From Candidatus Aristotella avistercoris (lineage in GTDB: Bacteria > Bacillota > Clostridia > Oscillospirales > Ruminococcaceae), in NCBI GenBank assembly GCA_904397835.1, contig CAJFOV010000009.1, positions 1 through 32,015 on the forward strand: a stretch of DNA of 32,015 nt. The letters run 5' to 3'. A program made the translations under genes and the position numbers. Below the pieces are notes generated by a model that was given only the letters and a program-made list of their open reading frames with translations, did no database searches and was not told the origin of the DNA. Below are positions 16,397 through 24,883 of this stretch, in pieces; position 1 is the stretch's first letter, and the number at the start of each line of letters is the position of its first letter.

Positions 16397-16437
16397 GACA
16401 AACAGGAGACCCCCAAAAAGGGGGTCTCCTGTTTGTC
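16397..16437 (-). terminator. Terminator of purA
   Basis: The arms 16397-16414 and 16420-16437 are perfect 18-base inverted repeats around five As. It sits just past the purA stop. The T-run after the stem is weak, TCTTCC, but the stem is very stable. Confidence 0.8.
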
Positions 16438-16449
16438 CAAGTTCTTCTG

Positions 16450-17739
16450 TTATTGAAGCGGGCTCTTGCGGTAGATGATATCCTCCCTGCCGGGGCCGTT
16501 GCTGACCATTGTGATGGGGAAGCCGATCTGCCCCTCCACAAATTCCACATACCGGCGGCAGTTCTCCGGCAGATCCTCATAGCGGCGGATTCCACGGATG
16601 TCGCACTGCCAGCCGGGGAGCATCTCATACACCGGCTTTGCCTCCTTGAGCAGATGGGGCACTGGAAACTCCGTTGTGACCTGGCCGGCGATCTCGTACC
16701 CCACGCACACGGGGATCTGGGGGAGATAGCCCAACACGTCCAACACTGTGAGGGCCACATCCGTTGCCCCCTGCAGGCGGCAACCGTACTTGGAGGCCAC
16801 ACAGTCGTACCATCCCACCCGTCTGGGACGGCCGGTGGTGGCGCCGTATTCCCCGCCGTCGCCGCCCCGGCGGCGCAGCTCCTCCCCTTCATCCCCAAAG
16901 AGTTCCGTGACAAAGGGGCCGGCCCCTACCGCGGAGGAGTAGGCCTTGGTGACAGCCACGATGGTCTGGATGGCATAGGGCGGCAACCCCGCGCCAATGG
17001 CCCCATAGGCTGCCAGCGTGGAGGAGGAGGTGACCATGGGATAGATGCCGTGGTCTGGGTCCTTCATGGTGCCAAGCTGGCCCTCCAGAAGGATCTCCTT
17101 GCCGTCCCGCAGAGCCCGGTCCAAAAATGCCGAGACGTTGCCCACATAGGGCTCCACCAGATTGCGGTATCCCTTGAGGGTCTCCAGCAGCGCCTGGGGA
17201 TCGATTGGCTCCCTGTGGTAGAGATGTTGGAGCAGGACGTTCTTCACCTCGCACACCTGCTGAACCTTCTCCCGGAGGAGTTGTTCGTCAAACAACTCGC
17301 TGACTTGGAAGCCAATTTTTGCGAACTTGTCCGAGTAGAAGGGGGCGATGCCCGACTTGGTGGAGCCAAAGGACCTGCCGCCCAGGCGCTCCTCCTCATA
17401 GGTGTCCAGCAGGACGTGGTAGGGCATCACCATCTGGGCCCGGTCCGAAACCAGCAGATGGGGCTTTGGCACCCCTTGCTGAACCAGATGTTCCAGCTCC
17501 TGGATCAGGAGCGGAACATTCAGCGCCACGCCGTTGCCAATGACATTGGTCACATGCCCATAGAAGACGCCGGAGGGCAGGGTGTGCAGCGCAAACTTCC
17601 CAAAGTCGTTGACAATGGTGTGCCCTGCATTGGCCCCTCCCTGGAAGCGGATGACCACATCCGCCTCCTTGGCCATCAGGTCAGTGATCTTACCTTTACC
17701 CTCGTCGCCCCAATTGGCGCCAACAACTGCTTTTACCAT
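16450..17739 (-). CDS. purA: Adenylosuccinate synthetase
   Basis: A 429-residue PurA, full length. It joins IMP and aspartate with GTP to give adenylosuccinate, the first step to AMP. Visible signatures are the GTP loop NWGDEGKGK at residues 9-17 with catalytic Asp12, the IMP-contact stretch FQGGANAGHT with its catalytic His, VTSSSTLAAYGAIGAG, and GATTGRPRRVGWYD. The ATG at 17739 follows GGGAGGAAAAGCC. The gene comes after purB on the same strand with 126 bases between, and that gap holds its own promoter, so the two are neighbours but may be transcribed separately. An 18-base-stem terminator closes the unit. Confidence 0.98.
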   Translation of the reverse strand: MVKAVVGANWGDEGKGKITDLMAKEADVVIRFQGGANAGHTIVNDFGKFALHTLPSGVFYGHVTNVIGNGVALNVPLLIQELEHLVQQGVPKPHLLVSDRAQMVMPYHVLLDTYEEERLGGRSFGSTKSGIAPFYSDKFAKIGFQVSELFDEQLLREKVQQVCEVKNVLLQHLYHREPIDPQALLETLKGYRNLVEPYVGNVSAFLDRALRDGKEILLEGQLGTMKDPDHGIYPMVTSSSTLAAYGAIGAGLPPYAIQTIVAVTKAYSSAVGAGPFVTELFGDEGEELRRRGGDGGEYGATTGRPRRVGWYDCVASKYGCRLQGATDVALTVLDVLGYLPQIPVCVGYEIAGQVTTEFPVPHLLKEAKPVYEMLPGWQCDIRGIRRYEDLPENCRRYVEFVEGQIGFPITMVSNGPGREDIIYRKSPLQ

Positions 17740-17795
17740 GGCTTTTCCTCCCATCCATCTGGTGTCGGCCCAACAGGCCTATTTTTTACACCCTT

Positions 17796-17824
17796 AGTAT
17801 AGACAAAAAAGCCACATAAGTAAA
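17796..17824 (-). promoter_or_regulatory. purA promoter
   Basis: On the minus strand TTTACT (17819-17824) and TATACT (17796-17801) are exactly 17 bases apart, a good sigma-A promoter lying between purB and purA. No purine riboswitch or PurBox-like element is evident beside it. Confidence 0.6.
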
Positions 17825-17865
17825 ATGAATATTTAAAAAGATAAAATTAGTATAACTTATCAAAA

Positions 17866-19299
17866 TCAGACCCGGACCTCTCCCTGGGCCCCCAGCTGAT
17901 CCCGATTTGCATCCAGCACCGGCTGGATCACCTCCTGCAGGAATCGCTCCACCTGGTGGACACTGCACCCCACGTACTTGGCAGGGTCCATACAGGCCTG
18001 GAGGGCCTGCTCGTCCAGCTGGAACATGTCATCCTGGGCGATGAGTTCCAGCAGGTTGTTCTCCCTGCCCTCCACCTTGACGTTGCGCCCGGCCTGCATG
18101 GAGAGCTCCCGGATGCGCTCATGGAGCTCCTGCCGGTCCCCGCCGGCTTTGACGGCATCCATCAGGATGTTCTCCGTGGCCATAAAGGGCAGCTCGCTCA
18201 TCAGGTGCTTTTCAATGACCTTGGGGTACACCACCAGGCCATCCACCACATTCAGACACAGTTCCAGAATGCCGTCCACCGCCAAGAAGCCCTCCGCCAG
18301 GGAGATGCGGCGATTGGCGGAATCGTCCAAGGTCCGCTCCAACCACTGGGTCGCACTGGTGATGGCGGGGTTCAGGGCATCCACCATGACGTACCGGGCC
18401 AGGGAGGCAATGCGCTCGCTGCGCATGGGGTTGCGCTTGTAGGCCATGGCCGAGGAGCCGATCTGCTGCTTTTCAAAGGGCTCCTCCACCTCCTTCAGGT
18501 GCTGGAGCAGGCGGATATCATTGGACATCTTATGGGCGCTGGCAGCGATGCCAGCCAGCACATTGAGCACCCGGGTGTCCACCTTGCGGGAATAGGTCTG
18601 GCCGGAGACCGGGTAGCAGCCGGGGAAGCCCATCTTCTGGGCGATGAGGGGATCCAGCTGGTCCACCTTGGCCTGATCCCCCTCAAAGAGCTCCAGGAAG
18701 GAGGCCTGGGTGCCGGTGGTTCCCTTAGAGCCCAACAGTCGCAGGGAGGAGAGGACATAGTCCAAGTCCTGCAGATCCATGTAGAACTCCTGCATCCAAA
18801 GGGTGGCCCGCTTGCCAACCGTGGTGGGCTGGGCCGGTTGGAAGTGGGTGAACCCCAGGGTGGGCTGGGCCTTGTAAGCATTGGCAAACTTTGCTAGCTC
18901 CGCCAGCAGGCTCAGCAGTTTTTTGCGCACCAGCTTGAGAGCCTGGGCATGGATCACCAGGTCCGTGTTATCCCCCACATAGCAGGAGGTGGCGCCCAGA
19001 TGGATGATTCCCTTGGCCTTGGGGCACTGCACGCCGTAGGCGTAGACATGGCTCATGACATCGTGGCGGACCTCCTTCTCCCGGGCTTGGGCCACCTCAT
19101 AGTTGATGTCGGTGGCGTGGGCCTTCAGCTCGTCGATCTGCTCCTGGGTGATGGGCAGCCCCAGCTCCTTCTCCGCCTCTGCCAGAGCAATCCACAGCCT
19201 GCGCCAGGTGCAAAATTTCATATCCTGGGAAAAGAGATACTGCATCTCCCTGCTGGCATAGCGCTGGGAGAGTGGACTCACATATCCATCCGTATTCAT
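17866..19299 (-). CDS. purB: Adenylosuccinate lyase
   Basis: A 477-residue PurB of the fumarase/aspartase superfamily. It cleaves adenylosuccinate to AMP and fumarate and also splits SAICAR in the IMP pathway. Diagnostic parts are GATSCYVGDNTD, the general-acid His region THFQPAQPTTVGKRA, and the superfamily signature SSAMAYKRNPMRSE, with the flexible serine loop. The start ATG at 19299 has AAGGAGG upstream. It precedes purA, the enzyme that makes its substrate, so the two form an AMP branch. A 35-residue peptide gene lies upstream on the same strand. No frameshift or missing residue is seen. Confidence 0.97.
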   Translation of the reverse strand: MNTDGYVSPLSQRYASREMQYLFSQDMKFCTWRRLWIALAEAEKELGLPITQEQIDELKAHATDINYEVAQAREKEVRHDVMSHVYAYGVQCPKAKGIIHLGATSCYVGDNTDLVIHAQALKLVRKKLLSLLAELAKFANAYKAQPTLGFTHFQPAQPTTVGKRATLWMQEFYMDLQDLDYVLSSLRLLGSKGTTGTQASFLELFEGDQAKVDQLDPLIAQKMGFPGCYPVSGQTYSRKVDTRVLNVLAGIAASAHKMSNDIRLLQHLKEVEEPFEKQQIGSSAMAYKRNPMRSERIASLARYVMVDALNPAITSATQWLERTLDDSANRRISLAEGFLAVDGILELCLNVVDGLVVYPKVIEKHLMSELPFMATENILMDAVKAGGDRQELHERIRELSMQAGRNVKVEGRENNLLELIAQDDMFQLDEQALQACMDPAKYVGCSVHQVERFLQEVIQPVLDANRDQLGAQGEVRV

Positions 19300-19562
19300 C
19301 AAAAACAACCTCCTTACATCACACGGAAAACAAGTAGCAGCTTCCAACACGCAATGGTTCAAAGGATAACCCCTAAGAGCACGTCGTGCAATGTGCCACT
19401 AAGCCATTTTCCTTGGGTGAGACTGGTCACTTGCCCGTGTTCAGACGATCCCCACCCAAAGGGTGCATCGAATGATGAATGTGTCATGGGAGCCATGGAA
19501 CACGGCGCACTGTTCTGTCAAATGCAAGGGCAGCGGATCTGGGACCCGCTGCCCGCAGTGCG

Positions 19563-19670
19563 CTATTTTTTCTTGTTGTTTTTCCGCGGGCCCCGCAACA
19601 GATACTGGACCAAAACGACCAGCACCAGACCGGTGGCGACCCCCATAAGCATCATCCAATTGCCTTCCAT
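19563..19670 (-). CDS. 35-residue single-helix membrane peptide
   Basis: A 35-residue protein: a short N-terminus, one hydrophobic helix (MLMGVATGLVLVVLVQYLL), then the strongly basic tail RGPRKNNKKK. It has a good ribosome site, AAAGGAGAGAGAAC, directly before the ATG and a proper stop. The positive-inside rule places the tail in the cytoplasm. It lies on the same strand as purB, 263 bases before the purB start, after a GGGCAGCGG/CCGCTGCCC hairpin near 19528-19553. I do not recognise a family; small proteins of this shape often tune a transporter or sensor. Confidence 0.65.
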   Translation of the reverse strand: MEGNWMMLMGVATGLVLVVLVQYLLRGPRKNNKKK

Positions 19671-19755
19671 GTTCTCTCTCCTTTTCTAGGGACAATTTTC
19701 CCATTATGGTCTCTTAGGGATCCCCTGTCCACCCATGGGTGGAGATGGAATAGGT

Positions 19756-19814
19756 GTTGAAAACAAGGGGTTCAACACAAAACCATTGATTTTGATTCCA
19801 TGGATCGCTATGCT
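19756..19814 (+). promoter_or_regulatory. Promoter and possible operators of the HAD gene
   Basis: TTGATT (19786-19791) and TATGCT (19809-19814) lie 17 bases apart. A dyad ATGCT-N6-AGCAT spans the -10 and the start region, and another dyad, GTTGAA/TTCAAC, lies just upstream at 19756-19776. Either could bind a repressor; this is positional inference. Confidence 0.45.
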
Positions 19815-19885
19815 TATTATAGCATGGATTCATCTATTTTTCATCTTTCTCTTAAAAGAAATCGAAAAACAAGGGGGATTTTTCT

Positions 19886-20359
19886 ATGTTTTCTCTCGCA
19901 ATTCCGGGGTGGGGCCAGCTGGACCTCCAACACCTGGTTTTGGATTACAATGGCACCCTGGCTCTGGACGGTGCGCTCATCCCTGGTGTGGCAGAGCAGC
20001 TGCGGGCCATTCACCAACTGGGGGTTCAGCTCCATGTGATCACCGCGGATACCAATGGCACGGTGGTCCGTGCCTGTCAGGGGCTTCCAGTGGATGTCCA
20101 CGTCCACCACGGGGATGCGGTGGCTCTGGAAAAGCAGCATCTGGTGGAACAACTGGGGGGCAATCACACCGCCTGTGTGGGAAATGGCCGCAACGACCTG
20201 TTGATGTTCCAGGCTGGTGCGCTCTCCATCTGCGTCCTGGGCGGGGAGGGGGCCTTCTGCCCGGCCTTGGCAGCCTGTCATCTGGCGGTGACAACCATCA
20301 CGGACGCCCTGGACCTTTTTCTAAAGCCCCACCGGCTGCGGGCATCTCTGCGGGGATAG
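19886..20359 (+). CDS. Soluble P-type-ATPase-like HAD protein
   Basis: A 157-residue HAD-superfamily protein of the soluble P-type ATPase group (COG4087 type). Motif I is LDYNGTLALDG near residues 19-29: the nucleophile Asp is present but the usual second Asp is Asn, as in related soluble proteins and unlike true phosphatases. Motif II is in VITADTNGT, a Lys is in ALEKQHL, and motif IV is VGNGRNDLLMF, as in P-type ATPases (GDGxND). There are no transmembrane helices or metal-binding domains. The ATG follows AAGGGGGATTTTTCT. It is a single gene with its own promoter. Substrate and activity are unknown; phosphoryl transfer or a regulatory role in ion homeostasis are both possible. Confidence 0.83.
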   Translation: MFSLAIPGWGQLDLQHLVLDYNGTLALDGALIPGVAEQLRAIHQLGVQLHVITADTNGTVVRACQGLPVDVHVHHGDAVALEKQHLVEQLGGNHTACVGNGRNDLLMFQAGALSICVLGGEGAFCPALAACHLAVTTITDALDLFLKPHRLRASLRG

Positions 20360-20451
20360 ACATCCACAGCGGCCTGATGCCTCCCCAAAGAAGCTGTGGC
20401 ACTTCACCATGGGGAACACAATTGAGCAGGCATTAAGAGGTTACACCGGCT

Positions 20452-20476
20452 ATCTGTCTTTAATGTAAAGACAGAT
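20452..20476. terminator. Perfect inverted repeat after the HAD gene
   Basis: ATCTGTCTTT (20452-20461) and AAAGACAGAT (20467-20476) form a perfect 10-base stem around a 5-base loop. There is no T-run, so it may be a weak terminator or a processing site. Confidence 0.5.
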
Positions 20477-20537
20477 CATCTCCCAGAAAGGTCAGTTATA
20501 AAATTTTCTCCGGTTAAAACCAATTATTTTCGTCAAG

Positions 20538-20566
20538 TTGACAAATCGGAACAAATCCGGTATGCT
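20538..20566 (+). promoter_or_regulatory. Strong promoter of the cyclase-family gene
   Basis: Consensus TTGACA (20538-20543), 17-base spacer, TATGCT (20561-20566). The leader of about 110 bases contains a TCCG/CGGA hairpin next to the ribosome site. Strong constitutive expression is expected. Confidence 0.75.
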
Positions 20567-20680
20567 AGAATCAAATTTGATCTTCCAGGGACTCACCAGG
20601 TGGTTGAAGGATTCTTCGGGGCAAAATATCCTTGAAAGAGGCTTCGGTCCGCCTGTCGACCGGACAAAGGAGCTGTTTGC

Positions 20681-21325
20681 ATGAAAGTAATTGACCTCTC
20701 GCAACCGTTGGAAAATGGCATGGTGGTATTTCCGGGGGCGCCCCATCCCTCCTTTCAGCAGATCACCAGTCTGGAAGCTGGCGATGTGTACCAGATCACC
20801 CAATTTCAGATGACCACCCACACCGGCACCCACATGGACTGCACCTCCCACGTCAAAAAAGGCGGGTACTACACCGACACCCAGGATGTCTCCTTCTTTG
20901 TGGGCAAGGGGATTGTACTGGACTGCTCCCGCTATGGGGAGGGCCAGGAGATGGGCATGGAGATCTTTGATGGGGTCGATCTCAGTGACAAGGAGTTTGT
21001 GCTTCTCTACTGCGGCTGGGACAAATATTGGGGCCAGGAGCAGTTCCTTGGCAACTATCCCTATATCTCCAAGGAGGTCTCTGCATTTCTCTCCAACCAC
21101 CCAACGGTGCGGGGCATCGGTGTGGAGTATATCTCCCTGGATCCGCTGCCGGACGAGCAGTTGGGGATGCACCAGATCTTTTTGGAGCATGAGAAGACCG
21201 TGGTGGAGAACTTGACCAACCTGGATAAACTCCTGGGGAAGGACTTTACCTTTGTGGCGCTGCCGCTGAAAATCAAGGGTGGAGACGGCTCCCCTGTGCG
21301 CGCCGTGGCCCTGCTGGACGAGTAG
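20681..21325 (+). CDS. Cyclase-family metal-dependent hydrolase (kynurenine formamidase-like)
   Basis: A 214-residue member of the cyclase/kynurenine formamidase-like family. It has the metal-binding signature HTGTHMD at residues 47-53, with His47, His51 and Asp53, and a further His57. The N-terminus (IDLSQPLENGMVVFPGAPHP) and the C-terminal (PLKIKGGDGSPVRAVALL) match the family. Bacterial members hydrolyse formylkynurenine or other amides and lactams; which is not decidable here. No tryptophan-catabolism gene is near. The ATG follows AAAGGAGCTGTTTGC. It is a lone gene behind a near-consensus promoter, with a terminator at 21349-21387. Confidence 0.9.
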   Translation: MKVIDLSQPLENGMVVFPGAPHPSFQQITSLEAGDVYQITQFQMTTHTGTHMDCTSHVKKGGYYTDTQDVSFFVGKGIVLDCSRYGEGQEMGMEIFDGVDLSDKEFVLLYCGWDKYWGQEQFLGNYPYISKEVSAFLSNHPTVRGIGVEYISLDPLPDEQLGMHQIFLEHEKTVVENLTNLDKLLGKDFTFVALPLKIKGGDGSPVRAVALLDE

Positions 21326-21348
21326 TGATATTGATTGGTAGAACCATA

Positions 21349-21393
21349 AGATCCCCAGTGCAGACGGACAGCCTACACTGGGGATCTGTTTCT
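21349..21393 (+). terminator. Terminator of the cyclase-family gene
   Basis: A perfect 12-base stem (21349-21360 with 21376-21387) with a 15-base loop is followed by GTTTCTGTT. It also faces the convergent alanine symporter gene. Confidence 0.75.
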
Positions 21394-21499
21394 GTTGCTT
21401 CTTGAGGTGGCTGACAGGAATCTGCCAGAGGCGCCTGCACCACAGGGAAGATGTGGAAGATCCTCTGACAGGGACAAAACCGATGGAAAACAAGCCCCA

Positions 21500-22915
21500 C
21501 TACGAAAGAAGCGGGTTGGAAGCCCTGGATCGACCATTGCGGTCCGCTGTCCGGTGTTTACGGCGCCTGGCCCACCGCAGAGGCTGCTGCCGGCTCACCT
21601 TTGCCACCGTGCCTGATAGATAGAGTACTGCCACCAAATTGGGCAGGGCCATCAGCCCATTGAAGGTATCTGCCAGGGCCCAGAGGGCCGCCACATTCAC
21701 AAAGGGACAGATGAGGGCAATGAGGAGATACAGGGCGCGAAAGATTCTTCCAGAGCCTTGGGGATTCAGATATTCCAGCGCCTTTTCTCCATAATAGTAC
21801 CAGCAGGGCATGCTCACCAGCGCAAAAAACAGGATGGAGAGGGCCACAAAGATCTCCCCCGGTCTTCCATAGGCGGCACGGAAGGCCATGGCCGCCAGAC
21901 CGCTGCCGTCCCCCTGGGATTGGTCCAGCACACCGGTGGTCAAAATGGCATAGGCAGTGACGGTGGCGATGACCACCGTATCAAAGAACACCTCAAAGGC
22001 GCCGCACAGCCCCTGTTTGACGGCGGGCGCGTCGGTGGCCGCATGAACAATGGGGGAGCTGCCCATGCCCGCCTCATTGGAAAAGATCCCCCTGGAAAAC
22101 CCATAGCGCAGGGCCCTGGAGATGCCATATCCCATGGCGCCGCCGCCCACTGCGGACAGGGAGAAAGCACCGCGGAAAATTTCCACCGTCACCGGCAGAA
22201 TCTGTTGGGCATTGAGCAGACAGACCCCTACCCCGCCCACCAAAAAGAACAGGGAGATCAGCGGCGTCAACAGCGCCATGAGCCTGCCGGTGCTGCCGAT
22301 GCCGCCCCGTGTGATCCAGGCCACCGCCAGGGTCACCATCGGGGCAGAAAGATAGAGGGGCACCTGGAAGGTCTCCTGGAGCGACACCGTGATAGAGGAG
22401 ACCTGTGCACAGTTGCCCACCCCCAACAGACAGGCCCCCAGGCAGAACACGCAGAAGGCCGCGGCAAAGGCTCTGCTCTTGAGCCCATCCCGCAGGTAGT
22501 ACATGGGGCCGCCCACCTGCTCCCCTTTGGCATTTCTGCGCCGGTATTGGCCGGCCAGCACGATCTCAGCATATTTGATGGGGATGCCGATGAGAGCGCT
22601 GACCCACATCCAAAACACCGCCCCCGGTCCTCCGGCGGCCAGGGCGGTGGAGACTCCCACAATGTTCCCAATGCCGATGGTGCCTGCCAGAGCGGTGGCC
22701 ACCGCCTGGAAGGAACTGATGGTCCCCTGCTCCCTCTGTTCCCGGCGGGGAATGACGGCGCAGAGGATATCCTTGAGGGAAAAACGGGCAAAAAAGCGGG
22801 TGCGCACCGCCAAAAAGATGCCGCTGGCCAAAAGAAGAACCACCATGGGCACACCCCACACAAAGGCGGAGATAGCCTCATTGATGGTTCCCGCCATCTG
22901 TACGATCTGTTGCAA
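21500..22915 (-). CDS. Sodium/alanine symporter (AGCS family)
   Basis: A 471-residue, roughly 10-12 helix symporter of the alanine or glycine:cation symporter family. It has the family signatures ALAGTIGIGNIVGVSTAL, GGPMYYLRDGL and FSNEAGMGSSPIVHAA. It imports alanine or glycine with sodium. The start is taken as the TTG at 22915, with GAGGGGGG about six bases upstream; the ATG six codons later (22897) is a possible alternative. The C-terminal tail after residue 440 is unusually basic (RWARRRKHRTADRNGRSRAS). It is a lone gene, divergent from cardiolipin synthase. Confidence 0.95.
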   Translation of the reverse strand: MQQIVQMAGTINEAISAFVWGVPMVVLLLASGIFLAVRTRFFARFSLKDILCAVIPRREQREQGTISSFQAVATALAGTIGIGNIVGVSTALAAGGPGAVFWMWVSALIGIPIKYAEIVLAGQYRRRNAKGEQVGGPMYYLRDGLKSRAFAAAFCVFCLGACLLGVGNCAQVSSITVSLQETFQVPLYLSAPMVTLAVAWITRGGIGSTGRLMALLTPLISLFFLVGGVGVCLLNAQQILPVTVEIFRGAFSLSAVGGGAMGYGISRALRYGFSRGIFSNEAGMGSSPIVHAATDAPAVKQGLCGAFEVFFDTVVIATVTAYAILTTGVLDQSQGDGSGLAAMAFRAAYGRPGEIFVALSILFFALVSMPCWYYYGEKALEYLNPQGSGRIFRALYLLIALICPFVNVAALWALADTFNGLMALPNLVAVLYLSGTVAKVSRQQPLRWARRRKHRTADRNGRSRASNPLLS

Positions 22916-22951
22916 AGCGTTCCCCCCTCGACCCCTTTTCCTGGAGAAGAT

Positions 22952-22980
22952 TTGTCTCCCAAAGAAAAGTATGATAAAAT
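22952..22980 (+). promoter_or_regulatory. Promoter of cardiolipin synthase
   Basis: TTGTCT (22952-22957) and TAAAAT (22975-22980) are 17 bases apart, about 65 bases before the ATG. Confidence 0.5.
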
Positions 22981-23046
22981 AAAATATTAAGCATTCTTAT
23001 GGCAAAATAGCTGCCTGCTTTATTCTATTCTGCAGAGGAGGTACTT

Positions 23047-24582
23047 ATGAAAAAGGTATTAAAGCTGCTGTTCAGCCGGATGGTCATTGTGGGGGCCCTC
23101 CTGCTGGTGCAGGTTGCGATCCTCATTGTGGCCATCTGGAGGCTCAACGAATATTTCACCTTCTTTTATGCCATATCGGTGCTCCTGAGCCTGGTGGTGA
23201 CCCTCTGGGTCATCAACAAGGATGACAACCCCTCCTATAAACTGGCCTGGGTGGTGCCCATTCTGCTGTTTCCACTGTTTGGCGGGGCCTTCTATCTCCT
23301 CTTTGGGCGCAGGCACTCCCCCAAGCGGCTGAGCCGGTATATGGAGCAGACGGTGGAGCGCACCCTCCCCTATCTGGAGCAGGAGGAGCAGGTGATGGAA
23401 CACCTGGAGCAGGCGGACCTGCACATTGCCAAACAGTCCCGCTACATCTTTGACCACTCCCACTTTCCGGTGTATGAGAACACCTACACCGAGTACCTCT
23501 CCCCCGGGGAGGTCAAATTTGAGCGGCTGGTGCAGGAGTTGGAGAAGGCGGAACACTTTATCTTCCTGGAGTACTTCATCATCCAGGAGGGGATTATGTG
23601 GAACACCGTCCTGGAAATCCTGGAGCGCAAGGTCAAACAGGGGGTGGATGTGCGGGTCATCTATGACGACATCGGCTGCCTGACCACCCTCCCCCACAAC
23701 TACCATCAGATTTTGGAGAGCAAGGGGATCTCCTGCATGGTCTTTAACCCCTTCCGCCCCGTCCTTTCGGCCATTATGAACAACCGGGACCACCGCAAAA
23801 TCTTGGTCATTGACGGGCACACCGCCTTCACTGGCGGCATCAACCTGGCGGACGAGTACATCAACGCCTATGAAAAGCACGGGCATTGGAAGGATGCCTC
23901 CATTCTTCTCAAGGGGGAGGCCGTGCGCAGCCTGACTCTGGCATTTCTGCAGATGTGGGACTACAAAAACCCCAGCCACGAGGACCTGGAACCATACCTG
24001 CCCTACGTGCACCATCCCGCATCCTTTGTTTCCGACGGCTTTGTCCAGCCCTACTCCGACAGTCCCTTAGACCGGGAGACGGTGGGTGAGATGGTCTACC
24101 TCAACCTGATCAACAACGCCAAACGGTACATCTACATCAACACCCCATACCTGATCATTGACAATGAACTGGTGACGGCCATCTCTCTGGCAGCAAAAAG
24201 CGGCGTGGATGTGCGCATTGTGACGCCTCATGTGGCTGATAAGTGGTATGTACACCTGGTGACGCAGGCGTTCTACCCACAGCTGTTGGCCGCCGGGGTG
24301 AAGATCTACGAATATACCCCCGGATTCATCCACTCCAAAACCTTTGTGGTGGACGACGAGGTAGGGACGGTGGGCACCATCAACCTGGATTACCGAAGTT
24401 TGTACCTGCACTTTGAATGCGGCGTATGGATGTACCAGACCCATGCGCTGCTGCAGCTCAAGCAGGACTTCCTGAAGACGTTGGAAATCTGCACCCCCAT
24501 GACATTGGAGCACTGCCGCAAGTTCCACCTGGCAAAACGGCTGATGCAGGCCGTGCTACGGTTGATCTCCCCGTTGATGTAA
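23047..24582 (+). CDS. cls: Cardiolipin synthase
   Basis: A 511-residue, membrane-bound cardiolipin synthase of the bacterial phospholipase D type. It has two N-terminal transmembrane helices (about 10-32 and 36-56), a PLDNc-like segment, and both HxKx4D motifs: His249, Lys251 and Asp256 (HRKILVID), and His429, Lys431 and Asp436 (HSKTFVVD). It joins two phosphatidylglycerols into cardiolipin with release of glycerol. GAGGAGG lies eight bases before the ATG. It stands alone between a promoter and a terminator. Confidence 0.96.
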   Translation: MKKVLKLLFSRMVIVGALLLVQVAILIVAIWRLNEYFTFFYAISVLLSLVVTLWVINKDDNPSYKLAWVVPILLFPLFGGAFYLLFGRRHSPKRLSRYMEQTVERTLPYLEQEEQVMEHLEQADLHIAKQSRYIFDHSHFPVYENTYTEYLSPGEVKFERLVQELEKAEHFIFLEYFIIQEGIMWNTVLEILERKVKQGVDVRVIYDDIGCLTTLPHNYHQILESKGISCMVFNPFRPVLSAIMNNRDHRKILVIDGHTAFTGGINLADEYINAYEKHGHWKDASILLKGEAVRSLTLAFLQMWDYKNPSHEDLEPYLPYVHHPASFVSDGFVQPYSDSPLDRETVGEMVYLNLINNAKRYIYINTPYLIIDNELVTAISLAAKSGVDVRIVTPHVADKWYVHLVTQAFYPQLLAAGVKIYEYTPGFIHSKTFVVDDEVGTVGTINLDYRSLYLHFECGVWMYQTHALLQLKQDFLKTLEICTPMTLEHCRKFHLAKRLMQAVLRLISPLM

Positions 24583-24606
24583 ACGCACTCCATATCCAAA
24601 AATCTT

Positions 24607-24646
24607 CAAGGGATCCCGTCCAAGATGGCGGGGTCCTTGTTTTTTG
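24607..24646 (+). terminator. Terminator of cardiolipin synthase
   Basis: CAAGG/CCTTG and CCCG/CGGG (24607-24618 with 24629-24639) form an imperfect stem that is followed by six Ts. Confidence 0.75.
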
Positions 24647-24745
24647 TCAAGATTCCAGGGCAGAGCGATCCAATCCAGATGGGGCCCGTATGGCTGGGAG
24701 GCCCCACAAGAGGGATGGATGTGCAGGCCAACTCTTCTGTTTTTC

Positions 24746-24825
24746 TTCTACCATTGGTAGAATCTGCTCAAAAATAGGAGGGATTTTTTAAAAACCTTGA
24801 CTTTTTTTGAGAAACACGGTATGTT
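24746..24825 (+). promoter_or_regulatory. Promoter with upstream palindrome before the thiazoline-carboxylate hydrolase gene
   Basis: TTGACT (24797-24802) and TATGTT (24820-24825) are 17 bases apart, a good promoter. A palindrome TTCTACC-ATT-GGTAGAA lies at 24746-24762, about 35 bases before the -35, a position suited to an activator or repressor site. Confidence 0.55.
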
Positions 24826-24883
24826 GAACAGAGAGAATCCGATCCCCTGGATCAATCAATTTATCCAATAAGGAGTTGACAGC

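Noticed and set aside
16453..17802. 449-residue open frame antisense to purA
   Set aside because: It mirrors purA, which has all signature motifs; no start site or domain is visible.
19300..19562. Purine riboswitch upstream of purB
   Set aside because: No match to the conserved purine-aptamer loops was found in the leader.
21758..22990. 410-residue open frame antisense to the alanine symporter
   Set aside because: Low-complexity His/Gly/Gln composition and no ribosome site.
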